Source: Adiantum capillus-veneris (lineage: Eukaryota > Streptophyta > Polypodiopsida > Polypodiales > Pteridaceae). From it: a DNA stretch of 64,000 nt. Under the pieces are notes generated by a model that saw only the letters and a program-made list of their open reading frames with translations, ran no database searches and was not told the DNA's origin. The position numbers and the translations under genes were made by a program. Position 1 is the stretch's first letter; each line of letters begins with the position of its first letter. The stretch spans positions 441,501 to 505,500 of the forward strand of contig CM043963.1 of NCBI GenBank assembly GCA_014529385.2, written 5' to 3'. Positions 34,600 through 46,517 of this stretch are shown piece by piece.

Positions 34600-34925
34600 A
34601 ATTGGCAAACAGTGCAATATAGGTTCTGTTGCTGAAGCGTTTTCTTCTCACATTGGCAACCAGCGCAATAAGGTTATGTTGCCAAAGCCTTTTGCTCGCA
34701 TTGGCAACAACTGCAATAGGGTTATGTTACCAAAGCCTTTTATGCTTATTGGCCTCTCACATTGTCTCTGCCCTAGTGAAACCTGTCGAAACCAATCCGC
34801 ACCTGCGCGGAACGGTTTCAACAGGTTCACGTTCACGATGTATACAATGAAGGCTTTTGGTTTTTTTATAAGATCGCTACTATTCGGGTTCACGATATAC
34901 AATGAAGGCTTTTGGTTTTTTTAAT
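34600..34925 (+). repeat. Two short tandem repeats
   Basis: A unit of about 58 bases (GGCAACnaGCGCAATAnGGTTATGTT-CCAAAGCCTTTT) occurs about three times at 34620-34745. A unit containing ACAATGAAGGCTTTTGGTTTTTT occurs twice at 34846-34922. Confidence 0.7.
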
Positions 34926-35789
34926 AAGATCGTCTCCAACAAAGCAGAGAGGACTATTTGGATGGTAAAGCGGAGCCAACTGCTGATGATTGGGCCGAGC
35001 ACGGCAGGCGCAACAGGGACTTGATGTAGGCCGTTGCGCAGCTGCAACTCCATTTCACTGGCCAGCCAAATATGGCATGCTGGCTGGAGTTTTGGCGGGT
35101 GATGATGCAAAGGACCGCAAGGGCTACAACCATTGTGCACGCATTCAGTGTCATAATGTGCATATTATTGCTCACGCAGGAGCCTTCCCTCGTGAGAGCT
35201 TGGACCAACCCCACATTCGGCGCACATACACATGGAGAATATTTTTCTCGACACATGCCCTCTCGAACCTCTCTGACATCAACATCTCCGGAACCATCTC
35301 TCTCTCTCTCTGTCTCTCTCTCTCTCTGACCATCTTTCTAAAGCTTCCTCTGTGTCGAGAAAGCAGAGAAGGGTTGCAGCAGCTGATGCAATGAAGTATT
35401 AAGGAATGCCCGAGGGAGGGGAAGGAGCTCGAATCCACGCATCCTGCATTACGTTTTTGGCCTGCCCAAAGGGCTAAGGCCATAGTGGTGGCTTGCATTT
35501 TTTCTTAGGGAAAAATATGAGATGGGTTTTATAAATAAGTGTGGAAAATAAAAATTAAAGTTTGTTGTTTTGAGTGGTTTTTTGAGAAGATGGGTGCATT
35601 GGATTCCGAATGGTGGACGTTGGGTGCAAGCTGGAACTGCCAGTCTTAAAGTGGGGTTGGTGGGAGGGCCTTATAATGAGTGGCTTGCTTATCATTCCTC
35701 CCTCTTTTGGAGCGGAGCCTCGTGGAGGTCTCCTTAGGGTTAGGGCTCATGAGCCCCTTAGTAGGATAGGCGTGCCCTAAGTCTGGTCA
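34926..35789. other. No gene seen
   Basis: Only short overlapping ORFs and a small (TC)n tract at 35300-35327. Confidence 0.4.
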
Positions 35790-36700
35790 ATGGCGGTTCT
35801 TGGTCGTGGTTTTGCGCTGCGCATGGGGTGTCTCTGCTGCTTGTTTTGGTGCTCTCTATTGTCCTGTTCGCCGGCCTATGGCGCTTATGGGTCGTGCTCC
35901 TGCTCTGTCGTCCTGCTCCGCTCTCGTGGTGCTGTGGTTTGCGCATGAAAGCATGGGGGCCTGTCGCCCTGCTCGTCGGCCTGTGGTAGTTCTGGGCCGC
36001 GCTCCTGCTCTGCTGTCCTGCTCTGCTTCTGTAGTGCTACCCTGCTTGCATGGGGTTGTTGAGAACATGCTGGCTTGTGTGGCGTGGTTCTTTTCGCTGG
36101 TCTATGGCGATGTTGGGCGTGTTTCAGTGCCTTGCCTCTCCGCAGTCATGCGTTGTTGTGGTTTGTTGTCCTGCTCGCCGATCTGTGGTGGATTTTGGCA
36201 GCGCTTGTGCTCTGCTGTGCTTCTCTGCGGGTGCCTCATATTCTTGGTTCGCTAGTCTATGGTGGATTGGGGTCGTGCCTTGGTGCTGTGTTGCTCTGTG
36301 TTTCGGGGTTGTGCTGCTCTTTTTTCTTGTCTCCTTCGCCGATCTAAAGTGGCACTTGAACATGTGGTGCCGTGCTGCTCTTTGGATTCGGGCCGTGCTG
36401 CTCTGTTTGGACGTCGCCTTTGCCGATCTATGGCGGATCTTGGAGGCCGATCTGTGGTGCTTCTGTTGTTTCTGGTTATGTCGTGCTGCATTGCTGTCCT
36501 CTTCGTTGGTCTGTGGTGGATTGGGTCGTTCTATACTGTGCCTTGCTGCTCTATGCATCGGGGTTTTGTTGCTCTGTTAGGACGTCTCCTCCGTCGGCCT
36601 GTGATGGACTCGACGCCGATCTATTCTGTTGTTGCTCTTTTCGGTGTTGTCGTCTTCTCCGTCGGTCTGTGGTGGATCGGGGCGTTCTGCTGTGTTAATT
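35790..36700 (+). repeat. GC-rich degenerate repeat array
   Basis: Repeated variants of GCTCTGNTGTCCTGCTC, GCCGATCTATGG and GGTCTGTGGTGGATTGGG recur every 50-110 bases over 900 bp. All frames on both strands stay open for 70-170 codons because stops are rare in this composition, so no single ORF is convincing. Confidence 0.6.
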
Positions 36701-37560
36701 TTTGGTATGTTTTAAATAGATTTTTTGGGTTAATTTTGGATATGTTTTAAAGAGTTATTTTGTTTGATCTTGCTCTATACCGATTCATTTGTTGTTTGAC
36801 AGTTTGCGTTTCTGCAGGGTCATGCGGAATCGTTGGCGGGATTGGATAGATTGGGTTGCTTAATGTATGTCAAGGTCAAGCACACCATGTTATGTGCTAA
36901 ATAACTTGAATACTATAATAGTAGCCAGCTTTTTGGTGTCAATGAAGTTTGATGTTGTCTAATGTTTTGAAGTTAATTATATCCCGAACTTTGTTCGATT
37001 GTTGTTGATGGACTCCATGCTTTATTTTGCTATAATTTTTTTTGGGGTGTGGCGAGATGCTTTTAATTAAATGCGATTGGCTCCACATTCTATGATGCAA
37101 TTTTGGTCCATGATTTAATCCTATTGATGGATTATTTGGACTGGCTGAGTATGTGGTTAGGGTTTTGGGATTTGCCGTTGAAAATTTATGGTTGTGAGGT
37201 TATTATTTCAATGTAAAAAAATGATTTAACTCTCATTATTAAATATGATTGTCTCAAGGTTCATTGTTAATATTGTAAAGTGAGAAAATAAATCCGTTTT
37301 GATGTGATGATTTAAGATCATATTTTTTTTCTTTTGGTCCATTGGCATTCCCATTATGATGTCGTGTCGTCCGGCATATCTTTTGCTGTGATCACGTGGA
37401 ATTGAGCTATGATGATTTGTGAACTTACTTCAATGGTGATGGAGATGATTCCCCAGCATTCTGCTTATTTGTCTCCAAATATGCTCACAAATTTTAGGTG
37501 CATCTTCCAGTTGTGGTTGGCCACATTTTTTCCAAGTGCGAAAGGACATGAGGTTCTTGT
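36701..37560. other. AT-rich sequence, no gene seen
   Basis: It follows the GC-rich array. A TTTGCGTTTCTGCAG acceptor-like stretch at 36804-36818 is suggestive only. Confidence 0.4.
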
Positions 37561-37564
37561 CTAG

Positions 37565-38272
37565 CTATAAATCTAGCTTTACTTTGCTTGATAGCATTTC
37601 TTCGTTCTCACTGGTGATGTTGCAATTGATCTTCTCAAGATTTCTTTTTGTATTGAGTGCTTTTGTGGTGGTGGTGTCCATGGATTGAACCTTTTCTACA
37701 TTGGCTTTGTCTTGATCACCTGCTTTCGTTGATGTTGGCTCGTTTTGTTGTAATACTGCACCTTTTTCTTCCAACTGTTGAGCATTGTGTGCTTGCATTT
37801 GAGTAAATTTTGATCTTATAAGATCCACTATACTTTCTGGAAGAATCTGTCTCTTCGGAGGAGATTTTGGTGGTGACCTTTGTGTAGCATTTTGGACTTT
37901 AGCTTTCATTGATTTTAACTTTTCTGTCACCTGTTCTGGCAGCTTGAGGCTTTGCATCATCTTCAGATAATCCTTGACTTCAGGTTTAGCATCCATGTGG
38001 GCTTGTACAAGGTCATGAACCTACTGAGAATCATTGCCATTTGCATCTCGATATGCATATGCACACTTGATCTCACTCAATTGCTTGAACACTTTGGGAT
38101 TTTTCGGCTTTTGGCTTTGACATGTGGAGATTAATTGAAACTTTTATCCCTGATGATCTTCATAGAAGATTTTTTTTGCAGATTTTGATGGGATCTGGGT
38201 CCGTGGGAAACTTCTTGCAACCATATGATCTTTCAATGGTTTTTGCTTTGAAGGGGTTTGCTGGCTAGACAT
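37565..38272 (-). pseudogene. Unrecognised Lys/Gln-rich ORF with two stops
   Basis: One minus-strand frame runs from ATG 38272 (MSSQQTPSKQKP) to 37565 with two in-frame stops, near 38145 and 38025. The downstream 143-codon part is continuous (YLKMMQSLKLPEQVTEKLKS, RSPPKSPPKRQILPESIVDL) and then polar. It is helical and basic with no motif I know. It may be an ORF1- or gag-like protein of a lost element or a decayed host fragment. Confidence 0.45.
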
Positions 38273-38589
38273 TCTTGGGCTTCTAACTGGTGTAGCATTT
38301 TCTGGTACTAGAGCTGAGCGTGGCGAGGATCGCGGGCAAAGGCGAGCAGTCGCGTTGCCAACTTGATGGATGAGGGACGAGGGGGAGAGATCTCTCTCTG
38401 CTGGACGAGGGTCCGCTGAACCTGATCAAGGGCGAGCTGCTAGGCCTGGGTAAGATGCTGGTCCTGTGTCAGGAGGGTGGGACGAGACCAGCCTGCCAGG
38501 GCTAGGGGCGAGGAGTGAGCCAAGACGAGGGCGAGTACCTGGTGACTAGGGCGAGGCCAACCAGGGTGGAGGCGAGACCTGCACTGATG

Positions 38590-40438
38590 GACCAACCAGT
38601 CGAGGATGGTGATGCAAGTGGATTCACCACCCCACAAAAAATGAAAGCGACTTTCAAGCGGAGGAACAGAGATAGTATACTCTCACCAAGCTCACTGCGA
38701 GTAGGGAAAACCATCAAAGTCCAAGATGATTTAATGATGGAAAGGGTTCAAGTGATGATTAAATCTGAGCTCAGCTTTATGAGAGATGACATCAAGAAAG
38801 AGATGTACACAAACGCAGATAGTTATAAGAATTCTATGTATGCAGATATGAGGAAAGAATTAGATAAAGCGATGCTTGGTAGGCATGATGAGATGTATTT
38901 ATCTGTGAAAGGGGAGATGCAGGCTCTAATGCGTGCAGAAGTGAATGTATTATGCAGAAAAAGTTGGATGAGGCAATTACAAGCTTTGAATCTTGGAAAA
39001 CCAATATGGAAAAATGCATGAAGGAAAAAGATGCAGTGATTGCAGAGCTTAAAGGGGAACTTCAGCTTGCAAAATTATGCCCAAAACGGAAGGGGAAAAT
39101 CAGCCCTCGATGTTAAAGGAGCTCGAAGATATTAAGGAGCAAGTGAAAACTCTGCGCGAAGGAGAAGAACAAAACTCGAAAGAGGCTTCCTCATGGGCGG
39201 AGCGCCTTGTTAAAACCTAGGAGAAAGTTGATGAAGCAGAAAAATGGATCGAAGGTGCAAAGAAAGGGAAGGCCCGGATGCCAGAAGCCGCACAGACTTC
39301 TACCATCATCAATATGACCATTGAGGAGGAACAGAAGAGGAGGACTAGATCCCTCCATGTGCGTATTACTGGTATCAAAGACACCGAAAATGCCAAGCTC
39401 ATTGCGAGCAGGGAAAACCGTTAGAGTCCAAGATGATTTAATGATGGAAAGGGTTCAAGTGATGATTAAATCTGAGCTCAGCTTTATGAGAGATGACATC
39501 AGGAAAGAGATGTATGCAAACGCAGATAGTTATAAGAATTCTATGTATGCAGATATGAGGAAAGAATTAGATAAAGTGATGCTTGGTAGGCATGATGAGA
39601 TGTATTTATCTGTGAAAGGGGAGATGAAGGATCTAATGCGTGCAGAAGTGAATGTAATGGAATGTATTATGCAGAAAAAGTTGGATGAGGCAATTACAAG
39701 CTTTGAATCTTGGAAAACCAATATGGAAAAATGCATGAAGGAAAAAGATGCAGTGATTGCAGAGCTTAAAGGGGAACTTCAGCTTGCAAAATTATGCCCA
39801 AAACGGAAGGGGAAAATCAGCCCTCGATGTTAAAGGAGCTCAAAGATATTAAGGAGCAAGTGAAAACTCTGCGCGAAGGAGAAGAACAAAACTCGAAAGA
39901 GGCTTCCTCATGGGCGGAGCGCCTTGTTAAAACACAGGAGAAAGTTGATGAAGCAGAAAAATGGATCAAAGGTGCAAAGAAAGGGAAGGCCCGGATTCCA
40001 GAAGCCGCACAGACTTCTACCATCATCAATATGACCATTGAGGAGGAACAGAAGAGGAGGACTAGATCCCTCCATGTGCGTATTACTGGTATCAAAGACA
40101 CCGAAAATGTAGAAGACGAAGTGAAGGAACTCTTGCAGCGCATGGGCATCCCGGAACCAATGCACACAGGTGCTTGGAGAGTAGGAAAGAAGGGAGTGGA
40201 TGAGAAGGGAAACGTCAAAGAGAAAGAACTTATTTTGCGTTTCCCGACTTTGGAAACAAGGAAGGAATTCCTGAAGAAGAGACCAGCACTTAAGAAAACT
40301 GGAATATTTATGGGGGATGACCTTACTTTAGAACATATGCAAGAGTTGATGCCAGAGATCAAGGCAGCAAGGGAGAAGGGGAAAATTGCCTTTTACAGAG
40401 GAGGGAAAGTAGTGGTTTTGGAAAAACTCACAGCATGA
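38590..40438 (+). pseudogene. LINE-B ORF1 (coiled coil and RRM) with internal duplication
   Basis: The ORF begins MDQPVEDGDASG. The first half is coiled coil (KVQDDLMMERVQVMIKSEL, DMRKELDKVMLGRHDEMYL, LKGELQLAK). The second (39794-40438) has EEEQKRRTRSLHVRITGIKD, LLQRMGIPEPMHTGAWRVGK and ELILRFPTLETRKEF, an L1-type RRM. The frame breaks at the LAK/MPKTEG border (39794-39833), and the same sequence is present in both tandem copies. Copy 1 also has a 10-base deletion near 38950. It should bind LINE RNA. Confidence 0.8.
38686..40109 (+). repeat. Tandem duplication of about 707 bp in LINE-B ORF1
   Basis: Copy 1 is 38686-39392 and copy 2 is 39393-40109. Both begin CCAAGCTCAnTGCGAG and end ACACCGAAAATG. 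Copy 1 is 10 bases shorter (GAATGTATTATG against GAATGTAATGGAATGTATTATG). They differ by only a handful of substitutions. Confidence 0.93.
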
Positions 40439-40468
40439 CGGTGTGAGACATATGGGACCACACTCCGG

Positions 40469-42350
40469 ATGGCGGCATGGAATTGTAATGGATCATATAG
40501 GCTGGATGTGGGTGCCTTTGAAGATAGCTTCAAAGATAGAGACATTGTCTTTTACTCGGAGACACATCAAAAATCTGGACAGTTGATGCCAAGTGTGACT
40601 GGCTATTTATGGGAGAGAGCTTGTTGGCCAGACGCTAGATCCCAGCATGGAAGTCGAGGTTCAGGAGGGGTAGCAGTCTTATTCAAGGAAGAGTTGCAGT
40701 CACTATTACAGATTGTCCGGAGAGATGACCAGGCGAGATACATGTGGGTGAGACTGAGAGCTGAGACAGGAAGATTCTTATACATTTCTATATGTTACTT
40801 TCCCCCTAGCACATCAACCTATACCTCACCTAGAAGGCAATCCCCTTTCTCTATACTTGATGATGACATATGGGAGTTCTCTAGAGATGGAGATTTCATT
40901 CTCTTGGGAGACTTTAATGCCAGGACGGCCAACTCCCAAACGGTATTTTATGATACCTCGGAGGAGATGCTTAGAGAGATGGATATATCAGAGATGGGAC
41001 TTGACAGACACTCACAAGATAAAGAGCACACAGAGTATGGGAGATATCTCATGGAGATGACAACTACGCATGGTCGAGCCATACTTAATGGTCTAGAGAT
41101 TTTTCCTTCGTCTGGGGGATTCACATGCTTTCCACACAGACATGGGGCCAGTACAGTGGACTATGTCATGAATTCACCGAGCTTCATCTCTCATATTCAA
41201 GATCTTAGTGTGGGCCCTAGTCCTGTTGGAGTAGCAACGGACCATGCTCTCCTGACCCTTTCAGTCCCTTTCCAGTATAGTGTCTCTCAGACACCACGAA
41301 GAATTGCACACACACGGTATACTTTTACACTAGAGACGGATTCAGTTTATGTGGAAGAGATTTACAGACGGATGGGGGCAGACGAGCCTGTATATACAGT
41401 GGAGGAGACCACCACTTTATTGACGGAGATCTTCCGTGGGGCAGCAGCAGAGGCATACCCACACACTCAACCAGATCAGAGAAGACGTTCTGGGAACATG
41501 CCTCAGAATAGTTGGTATGATGAGGAGTGCAGAGAGATGAGAGTTCAGATTCAAAGCAATCTTATACTTGGAGTCATTACATATAGACAGTCTCGGATTG
41601 CCCTTCGGCGTTTAGTGCGATGGAAGAAGCAGGCCTTTTTAGCCCAGATGGAACATGATTTGTATCAGCTCTTTTTGAGCCGAGATTCAAGTGAGGCATG
41701 GCATCTCTTCCATGAGCACTCACCTCCTCCAGTGATTACCTCTCCCGAGATTTGGGGTCAATATGCAGCATCATTATATACAGTACCTGGGCAACCACCA
41801 TTACCAAACCCTCTAGAGCCATGTCTAGCCACTAGTACCTTCTTTACCACTAAGATAATGAAGAACACCATTGACAGGATGAGGACTAGGAGAGCATATG
41901 ATCATGATGGTTTGGTGGCAGAGCACTTGATACATGATGGAGATTTATTGTCAGAGGTTCTTGCGCGGTTGTTTAACCGTGTCATGTGTGAGGGACTACC
42001 CGAGTCCTGGAGATTATCTACTATTGTACCTCTTTTCAAGGCAGTGGACCCCACGGTACCAGGGAACTACCGTACTATTATGATAGGGCACACATTGGCA
42101 CGGTTGTATGCATCCATTCTTGAACAAAAACTGAGTAAATGGGCAGAAAATGAGGGCATACGAGCAGCAGGTCAGGCTGGATTCAGGAGGGGTTTCTCCA
42201 CTTTGGACCATATTCTTACACTCAGAACCATTATTGAGGAGGGTCGGACACATGGGAGACGGATGTATTGTTGCTTGTGGACTTCCGCAAGGCATTTGAC
42301 ACAGTGCCGAGGGACAAATTGATGCATAGGCTACTGAAGTTGGGAGTACC
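40469..42350 (+). pseudogene. LINE-B ORF2 part 1: endonuclease and start of reverse transcriptase
   Basis: From ATG 40469 (MAAWNCNGSY) it carries an APE endonuclease: FYSETHQ, RGSGGVAVLF, ILLGDFNART, GASTVDYVM, VATDHALLTLS. A linker of about 300 residues follows, then reverse transcriptase blocks 0-2 (NRVMCEGLPESWRLSTIVPL, GNYRTIMIGHTLARLY, AGFRRGFSTLDHI). A one-base shift near 42275 moves the catalytic block VDFRKAFDTVPRDKL to the next frame. It ends at LLKLGVP, where the TIR transposon inserted. Confidence 0.9.
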
Positions 42351-42400
42351 ATTAGGAAAAATGTGGACTCTCTTTGGGCCATATAGGATTAAGGTTAATT
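42350..42400 (+). repeat. Left terminal inverted repeat of the H3 transposon
   Basis: CATTAGGAAAAATGTGGAC then TCTCTTTGGGCCATATAGGA. It pairs with 56565-56620 with about 35 of 45 positions matching by eye. Confidence 0.85.
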
Positions 42401-42728
42401 AGGCTCTAGCCAATAGGAAGAGAGCAATGTATATAAGTCTAGAACCTAAGAAAGTAGAGAGAATAATAGGGTTGTGCACTCATTTATTGCTTTGTATCCT
42501 AGAGGGAGGTGGATGGGTAAAAGAGGGAGGGAAAAAAAGGGAGGGGGGGAGTGGTGGGTCCACAGATACGTTTTTGTAAAAACCCTAAAATTTCAAAATT
42601 AAAAAAAATATAAATTCAAAATATTCCATCCAAAACTTCCCCCAAACCTACCCTATGATCAAAAAGTCATTTTCTCACTCTAGACCCTTTGTTCCAAGAC
42701 TCCCTTCCTCCATAGCCCCTTTCCATAA

Positions 42729-43000
42729 CACAAAGCTCTCACTCTCTCTCTCTCTAAACTCTTACACCTTCCTCCTTCTTCAAGCTCTCCATTGCAACTT
42801 TAAGCTCCCACTCTCTCTCTAAACTGTCTCCCTCCTCCTTCCTCAAGCTCTCCATTGCAACTTTAAGCTCCCACTCTCTCTCTAAACTCTGTTTCCCTCC
42901 TCCTTCCTCAAGCTCTCCATTACAACTATAAGCTCCCACTCTCTCTCTAAACTTTGTCTCCCTCCTCCTTCCCCAAGCTCTCCATTGCAATTTCAAGCTC
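42729..43000 (+). repeat. 63-65 bp tandem repeat, about 4.5 copies
   Basis: The unit is CTCTCCATTGCAACTTTAAG followed by CTCCCACTCTCTCTCTAAAC and a CTCC-rich tail. It lies directly upstream of the gene A start, so it may be its leader or promoter region. Confidence 0.88.
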
Positions 43001-43014
43001 CCACTTAAGCATCC

Positions 43015-44144
43015 ATGGCAAACAATGGTCAAAATAGATGCCCCAAACCCATCATTCAAAGTATGGTTCTCCACAACTCGAAGAATGAGGAGCAGCAATG
43101 GGAACCTCAGCTTTTTCAAGAAGGTGCGTGTGTCTACATGCAACCTTCCGCAATCGGTCCCCATCGTGTTCGTGAAAGAACAAACGTTAATCTCCATTGG
43201 AAGGGAAGACTACTAGGCTTCAAGCAAGTAAGAGACAAGGGTACGGTGGCAATCGTTCAACATGTTTTCATGTTTGGACACATGCGTCTACGAGGGATCA
43301 CCAACCCAAGGGATTTTCCTTGTAATTGTATGTCCCTTGCACTTCAATGGTTTTGGTGGTAACAAAAAAAATGGACTTTTTACATCTCACGGACTGTTTT
43401 GTTTCTATGTAGATGTTTTTCCTTCTAGCCTTGTGGAGGAGCAACCACTCTCGTGCCTTTCATGCACATTTACGGCCATGCATGCAAGTCTTGGGGATAT
43501 GCTCTTCTCCAACACAACTTCATCAAACCTTGCACGACAGAGGGTGTTCTTCTACACCCACAAGTACATTGTACCTAGAGATGAGGAAGGCTACGGAGAG
43601 CTACAACCTTTGGAGGCTACAACCTTGTGTAGCATGGAGTCGCCAAAGCCAGATGCATTCACTGTAATGTCTTTGAAAGCCAAGATTGTAGCTGATGTGA
43701 GAGAATCATTAAAATTTGGAAAAGCCTCGCGTTCAGTTTGGGCTTGGATGGTGTTGTCCTGCTCATGTCTTTGCTAGCATCTTTGGATCTTTGCCTTTCC
43801 ATCATACAAATACTATGTATGTTTGCAAAGATCTACAATACGATACATTGGAAGACATCCTTGGGGAGAAGTGGGGGTATCTTGAAGGACTTCACAACGG
43901 AGATCGCTTTCGGTGTCAGGTTGGAAGTTTCGGCATTGCTATCCGTTTCATCAAGGTGCGCTCCACTCTTTACGTGCGGTACTTCTTTGAAAGGTGGATG
44001 TGCAAGCTTGGTGAATGGATTCCATTGCAATCCACCGATGCTACAATTGAAGTATTTGATATTGCAATCAAATTGTCGAGTGGTGTCGTTGAAACCGTCC
44101 AAGTGAACAAGCATTGGACATTGCCAATGTGCGGGAGAACTTAG
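43015..44144 (+). CDS. Transposon cargo gene A, unknown function (exon structure uncertain)
   Basis: An ATG in good context (ATCCATGGC) at 43015 follows the tandem repeats, and a second ATG at 43025 opens another frame. The best protein-like stretches are 43412-43740 (DVFPSSLVEEQPLSCLSC, FFYTHKYIVPRDEEGYGEL, KIVADVRESLKFGKASRS) after a TATGTAG acceptor, and 43750-44144 (VFASIFGSLPFHHTNTMYVC, ILGEKWGYLEGLHNGDRF, RYFFERWMCKLGEWIPLQST), which is in another frame. One frameshift or an unseen intron separates them. A possible donor is GTAAGA at 43228. I recognise no domain. It may be an accessory transposon protein or a captured host fragment. Confidence 0.4.
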
Positions 44145-44609
44145 TGATAATGGGTTTAGAGCATCGAGAAGATACAAAATTTTGCATCGGACGACGTAAG
44201 GTGAATGATTTTTCTCTCTTAATTATGTTATATTTATGTTTTTTTATTATTCCCTGCTCTAAGTTGGGTATGCTAATTTATTTATTTTTTACTAGATTGG
44301 TAGCCGCATGGAGAGCACAATTCAAATTGAAAAGGCGTGGACGACGGAAGAGAATTTGATTTTATCATTAGAGTAGTTATGTTTTGTACTTAAATTTTTT
44401 ATAATATCACAATTGTAAGTTCAAGCAGATGGTTGTATCAAATTTTGGCAATGCACATTATCTTAAAGTTGTAGTGATGTGTTTTTTGAGTTAAATGATT
44501 GTAATTTAGTTTGTAAGTTTTTTATAACTTCTTGTTATTTGTGTTACTTAATGAAAATTGTTTAATATTTTAATTATTGATTTTTTTTTTTGGGAGGGGG
44601 GGGGGGCGT

Positions 44610-44619
44610 GCTATATAAA
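44610..44619 (+). promoter_or_regulatory. TATA box of cargo gene B
   Basis: CTATATAAAG, preceded by T- and G-runs and followed about 100 bases later by the gene B ATG at 44715. Confidence 0.6.
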
Positions 44620-44714
44620 GCCTCCTAAACCCTACCATTTTCACACTCTTTTCCTGTTCACACTCTCATTTGAGCTCCAACACTCTTTGCATTCCTACTT
44701 TAAGAGCTAGCATT

Positions 44715-46280
44715 ATGGCATCCTCCTCCACCCCTCCCGAAGCCACGGCGTTACAACGCTTCCAAGTGTTTTTACAAACAACCGAGTGGCAAGATCGTGA
44801 CGATCTTCACAATTTCTTCACCCAATTCCCTGATGTGAATGCAACTATTCACCTAAACAGCTAATCTTTTCAGCCTATCTTAGAATTTTTTGAATTTTAC
44901 ATCGACAAGTATGCTGTACCAATTGTCGGACAAGGGGAATTGTGGATTCCATGCGATTTGCTTCGCTACATACACAAAGGCGATCGGCCTTTCACCTAGA
45001 GACTTCAACGATTTTGTGTAATTGCGGGTGAGGCAGGTCAGTACATTGAAGATTCACGTTTGAAAAAGAAGAAGCTCGGCACCCAGTTTCTAAGTCGCTT
45101 GGCGACTTTTGTGTTTCTTCTTGTGGAGGAGACTGAAAGATCTGAGGTGAGTTTGCCTCATTTGTGCCTTGGGGGTGTCGTAAAGGACACAAAGGGGCCC
45201 ATTACAACACCCTGGGATGCAAGCAAAGAGAGAAATATTCTTGCCCTAACCTACCCAGGAGGTGTCATGGATGCCGCCAAATCCATGGGTGACGAGGGTG
45301 CAGAAGCATCCTTTAAGCCCGCTGCAAATGCGCCGGAGGAGACATTAACTCCGAAGGTTTTTTTTTAACACCTCTCCCAAATTGTGATAGATGGGGAGGA
45401 ATATTTGTTTTTACATGATCTTGAAAAGACTTTTGACATCCGCATCGATGAGTGTCTGTCCATCCTCTGTGCCACTGTAGAGTCCTCTGCCATTGACCCC
45501 TCTTCCGATCGTTTAGATCGAAGCCTCCTTCCCCTTGGAGAGAGTGTGGTAGATACAGTGGAGTTGGAAATGGTGGCAGTGACAGATGCACCGCACTCAT
45601 CTGTGTCGGAGGATGAGTTTCTAGATACACGCGCATTGCTTGAAGCCCAACGCACTCCTATGACTGTTCATATAGATGAACTTGAGAGTGTCGCTATGGC
45701 TCCCAATTCATCTATTTCTCTTGACAGCAAAGGCATAAACGATAAAGACGACGAAAAACAAGAGGTATTAATTGATTTTTGTTTTGTGATTACGTTAATT
45801 TTCATTGTTGCATTCTGAAATCTTATTTACCTATTGATTTCTTTGTAGAATGTTGTGGAGCTGGATGAGCATGCAGGTCGGGGAGGAGATGGTAGGTGCC
45901 AAGATTTTGGATGGCAGTCGTCTCTTGCGCATTACCTTGGCAAGCTCCCCCAGGACGGCTTTGCGATAATCCACAAGGTGTACACTCCTTGTGGTCAATT
46001 TTGGGTGTCAATGATGAAAGCAATGAGCCGCATCCTATGCCTGTCAACCATATCTCAAGCCTCCCAAATTATATATCTTGTAAATAAATCTCTGGCTAGT
46101 GCTGCATTTGCGACACACATTCGTGGTCATGTGCTTTGTAACGTGGCCTTAAGCCAAGCTGTAGGTCTAAGCAATGTGGAACAAATTGCTTGGGATGTGC
46201 TGCACAAACAGCTTCCTTGCACCCAAGAGCGCCGAGAAAACATTGCTCGCCATATCTTAGATGGCTCAAACAGTCAATAG
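44715..46280 (+). pseudogene. Transposon cargo gene B, unknown function, broken
   Basis: The frame starts ATG 44715 (MASSSTPPEATALQRFQVFL) and has stops at about 44862, 44997 and 45367, but similar codon character continues (QGELWIPCDLLRYIHKGDRP, LGTQFLSRLATFVFLLVEE, GPITTPWDASKERNILAL, GEEYLFLHDLEKTFDIRIDE). An exon end at CAAGAG/GTATTA (about 45763) and an acceptor TTTGTAG at 45848 join a last exon (ELDEHAGRGGDGRCQDFGWQ, NVEQIAWDVLHKQLPC) to a TAG at 46278-46280. Some stops might lie in introns. No family is recognised. The acidic middle and helical C-terminus give no clue to activity. Confidence 0.45.
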
Positions 46281-46517
46281 ATGTATAAATCTTGTAATTA
46301 ACTCCTTGAAATATGTAATGAGATATATCACATCTTTGTACTTTGTTATTTCAAAATTCGAATGGAAATTGATTTTAACTGGTACTTTTCAACTTCTATA
46401 TTGAGTTTATTGTACGATAGATAGTATATGATTGGTTCTATCTTGTGATATGCTTGTGTAATTCTATGAATCAAAATATAGAGTTTTTTTCAGTCCAATC
46501 TCCATCAATAAAAACAT

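Noticed and set aside
34538-34924. 128-codon plus-strand ORF
   Set aside because: It lies across short tandem repeats, with no homology or codon signal.
35800-36750. Six long ORFs on both strands in the GC-rich array
   Set aside because: All frames are open together. Composition effect, no motif.
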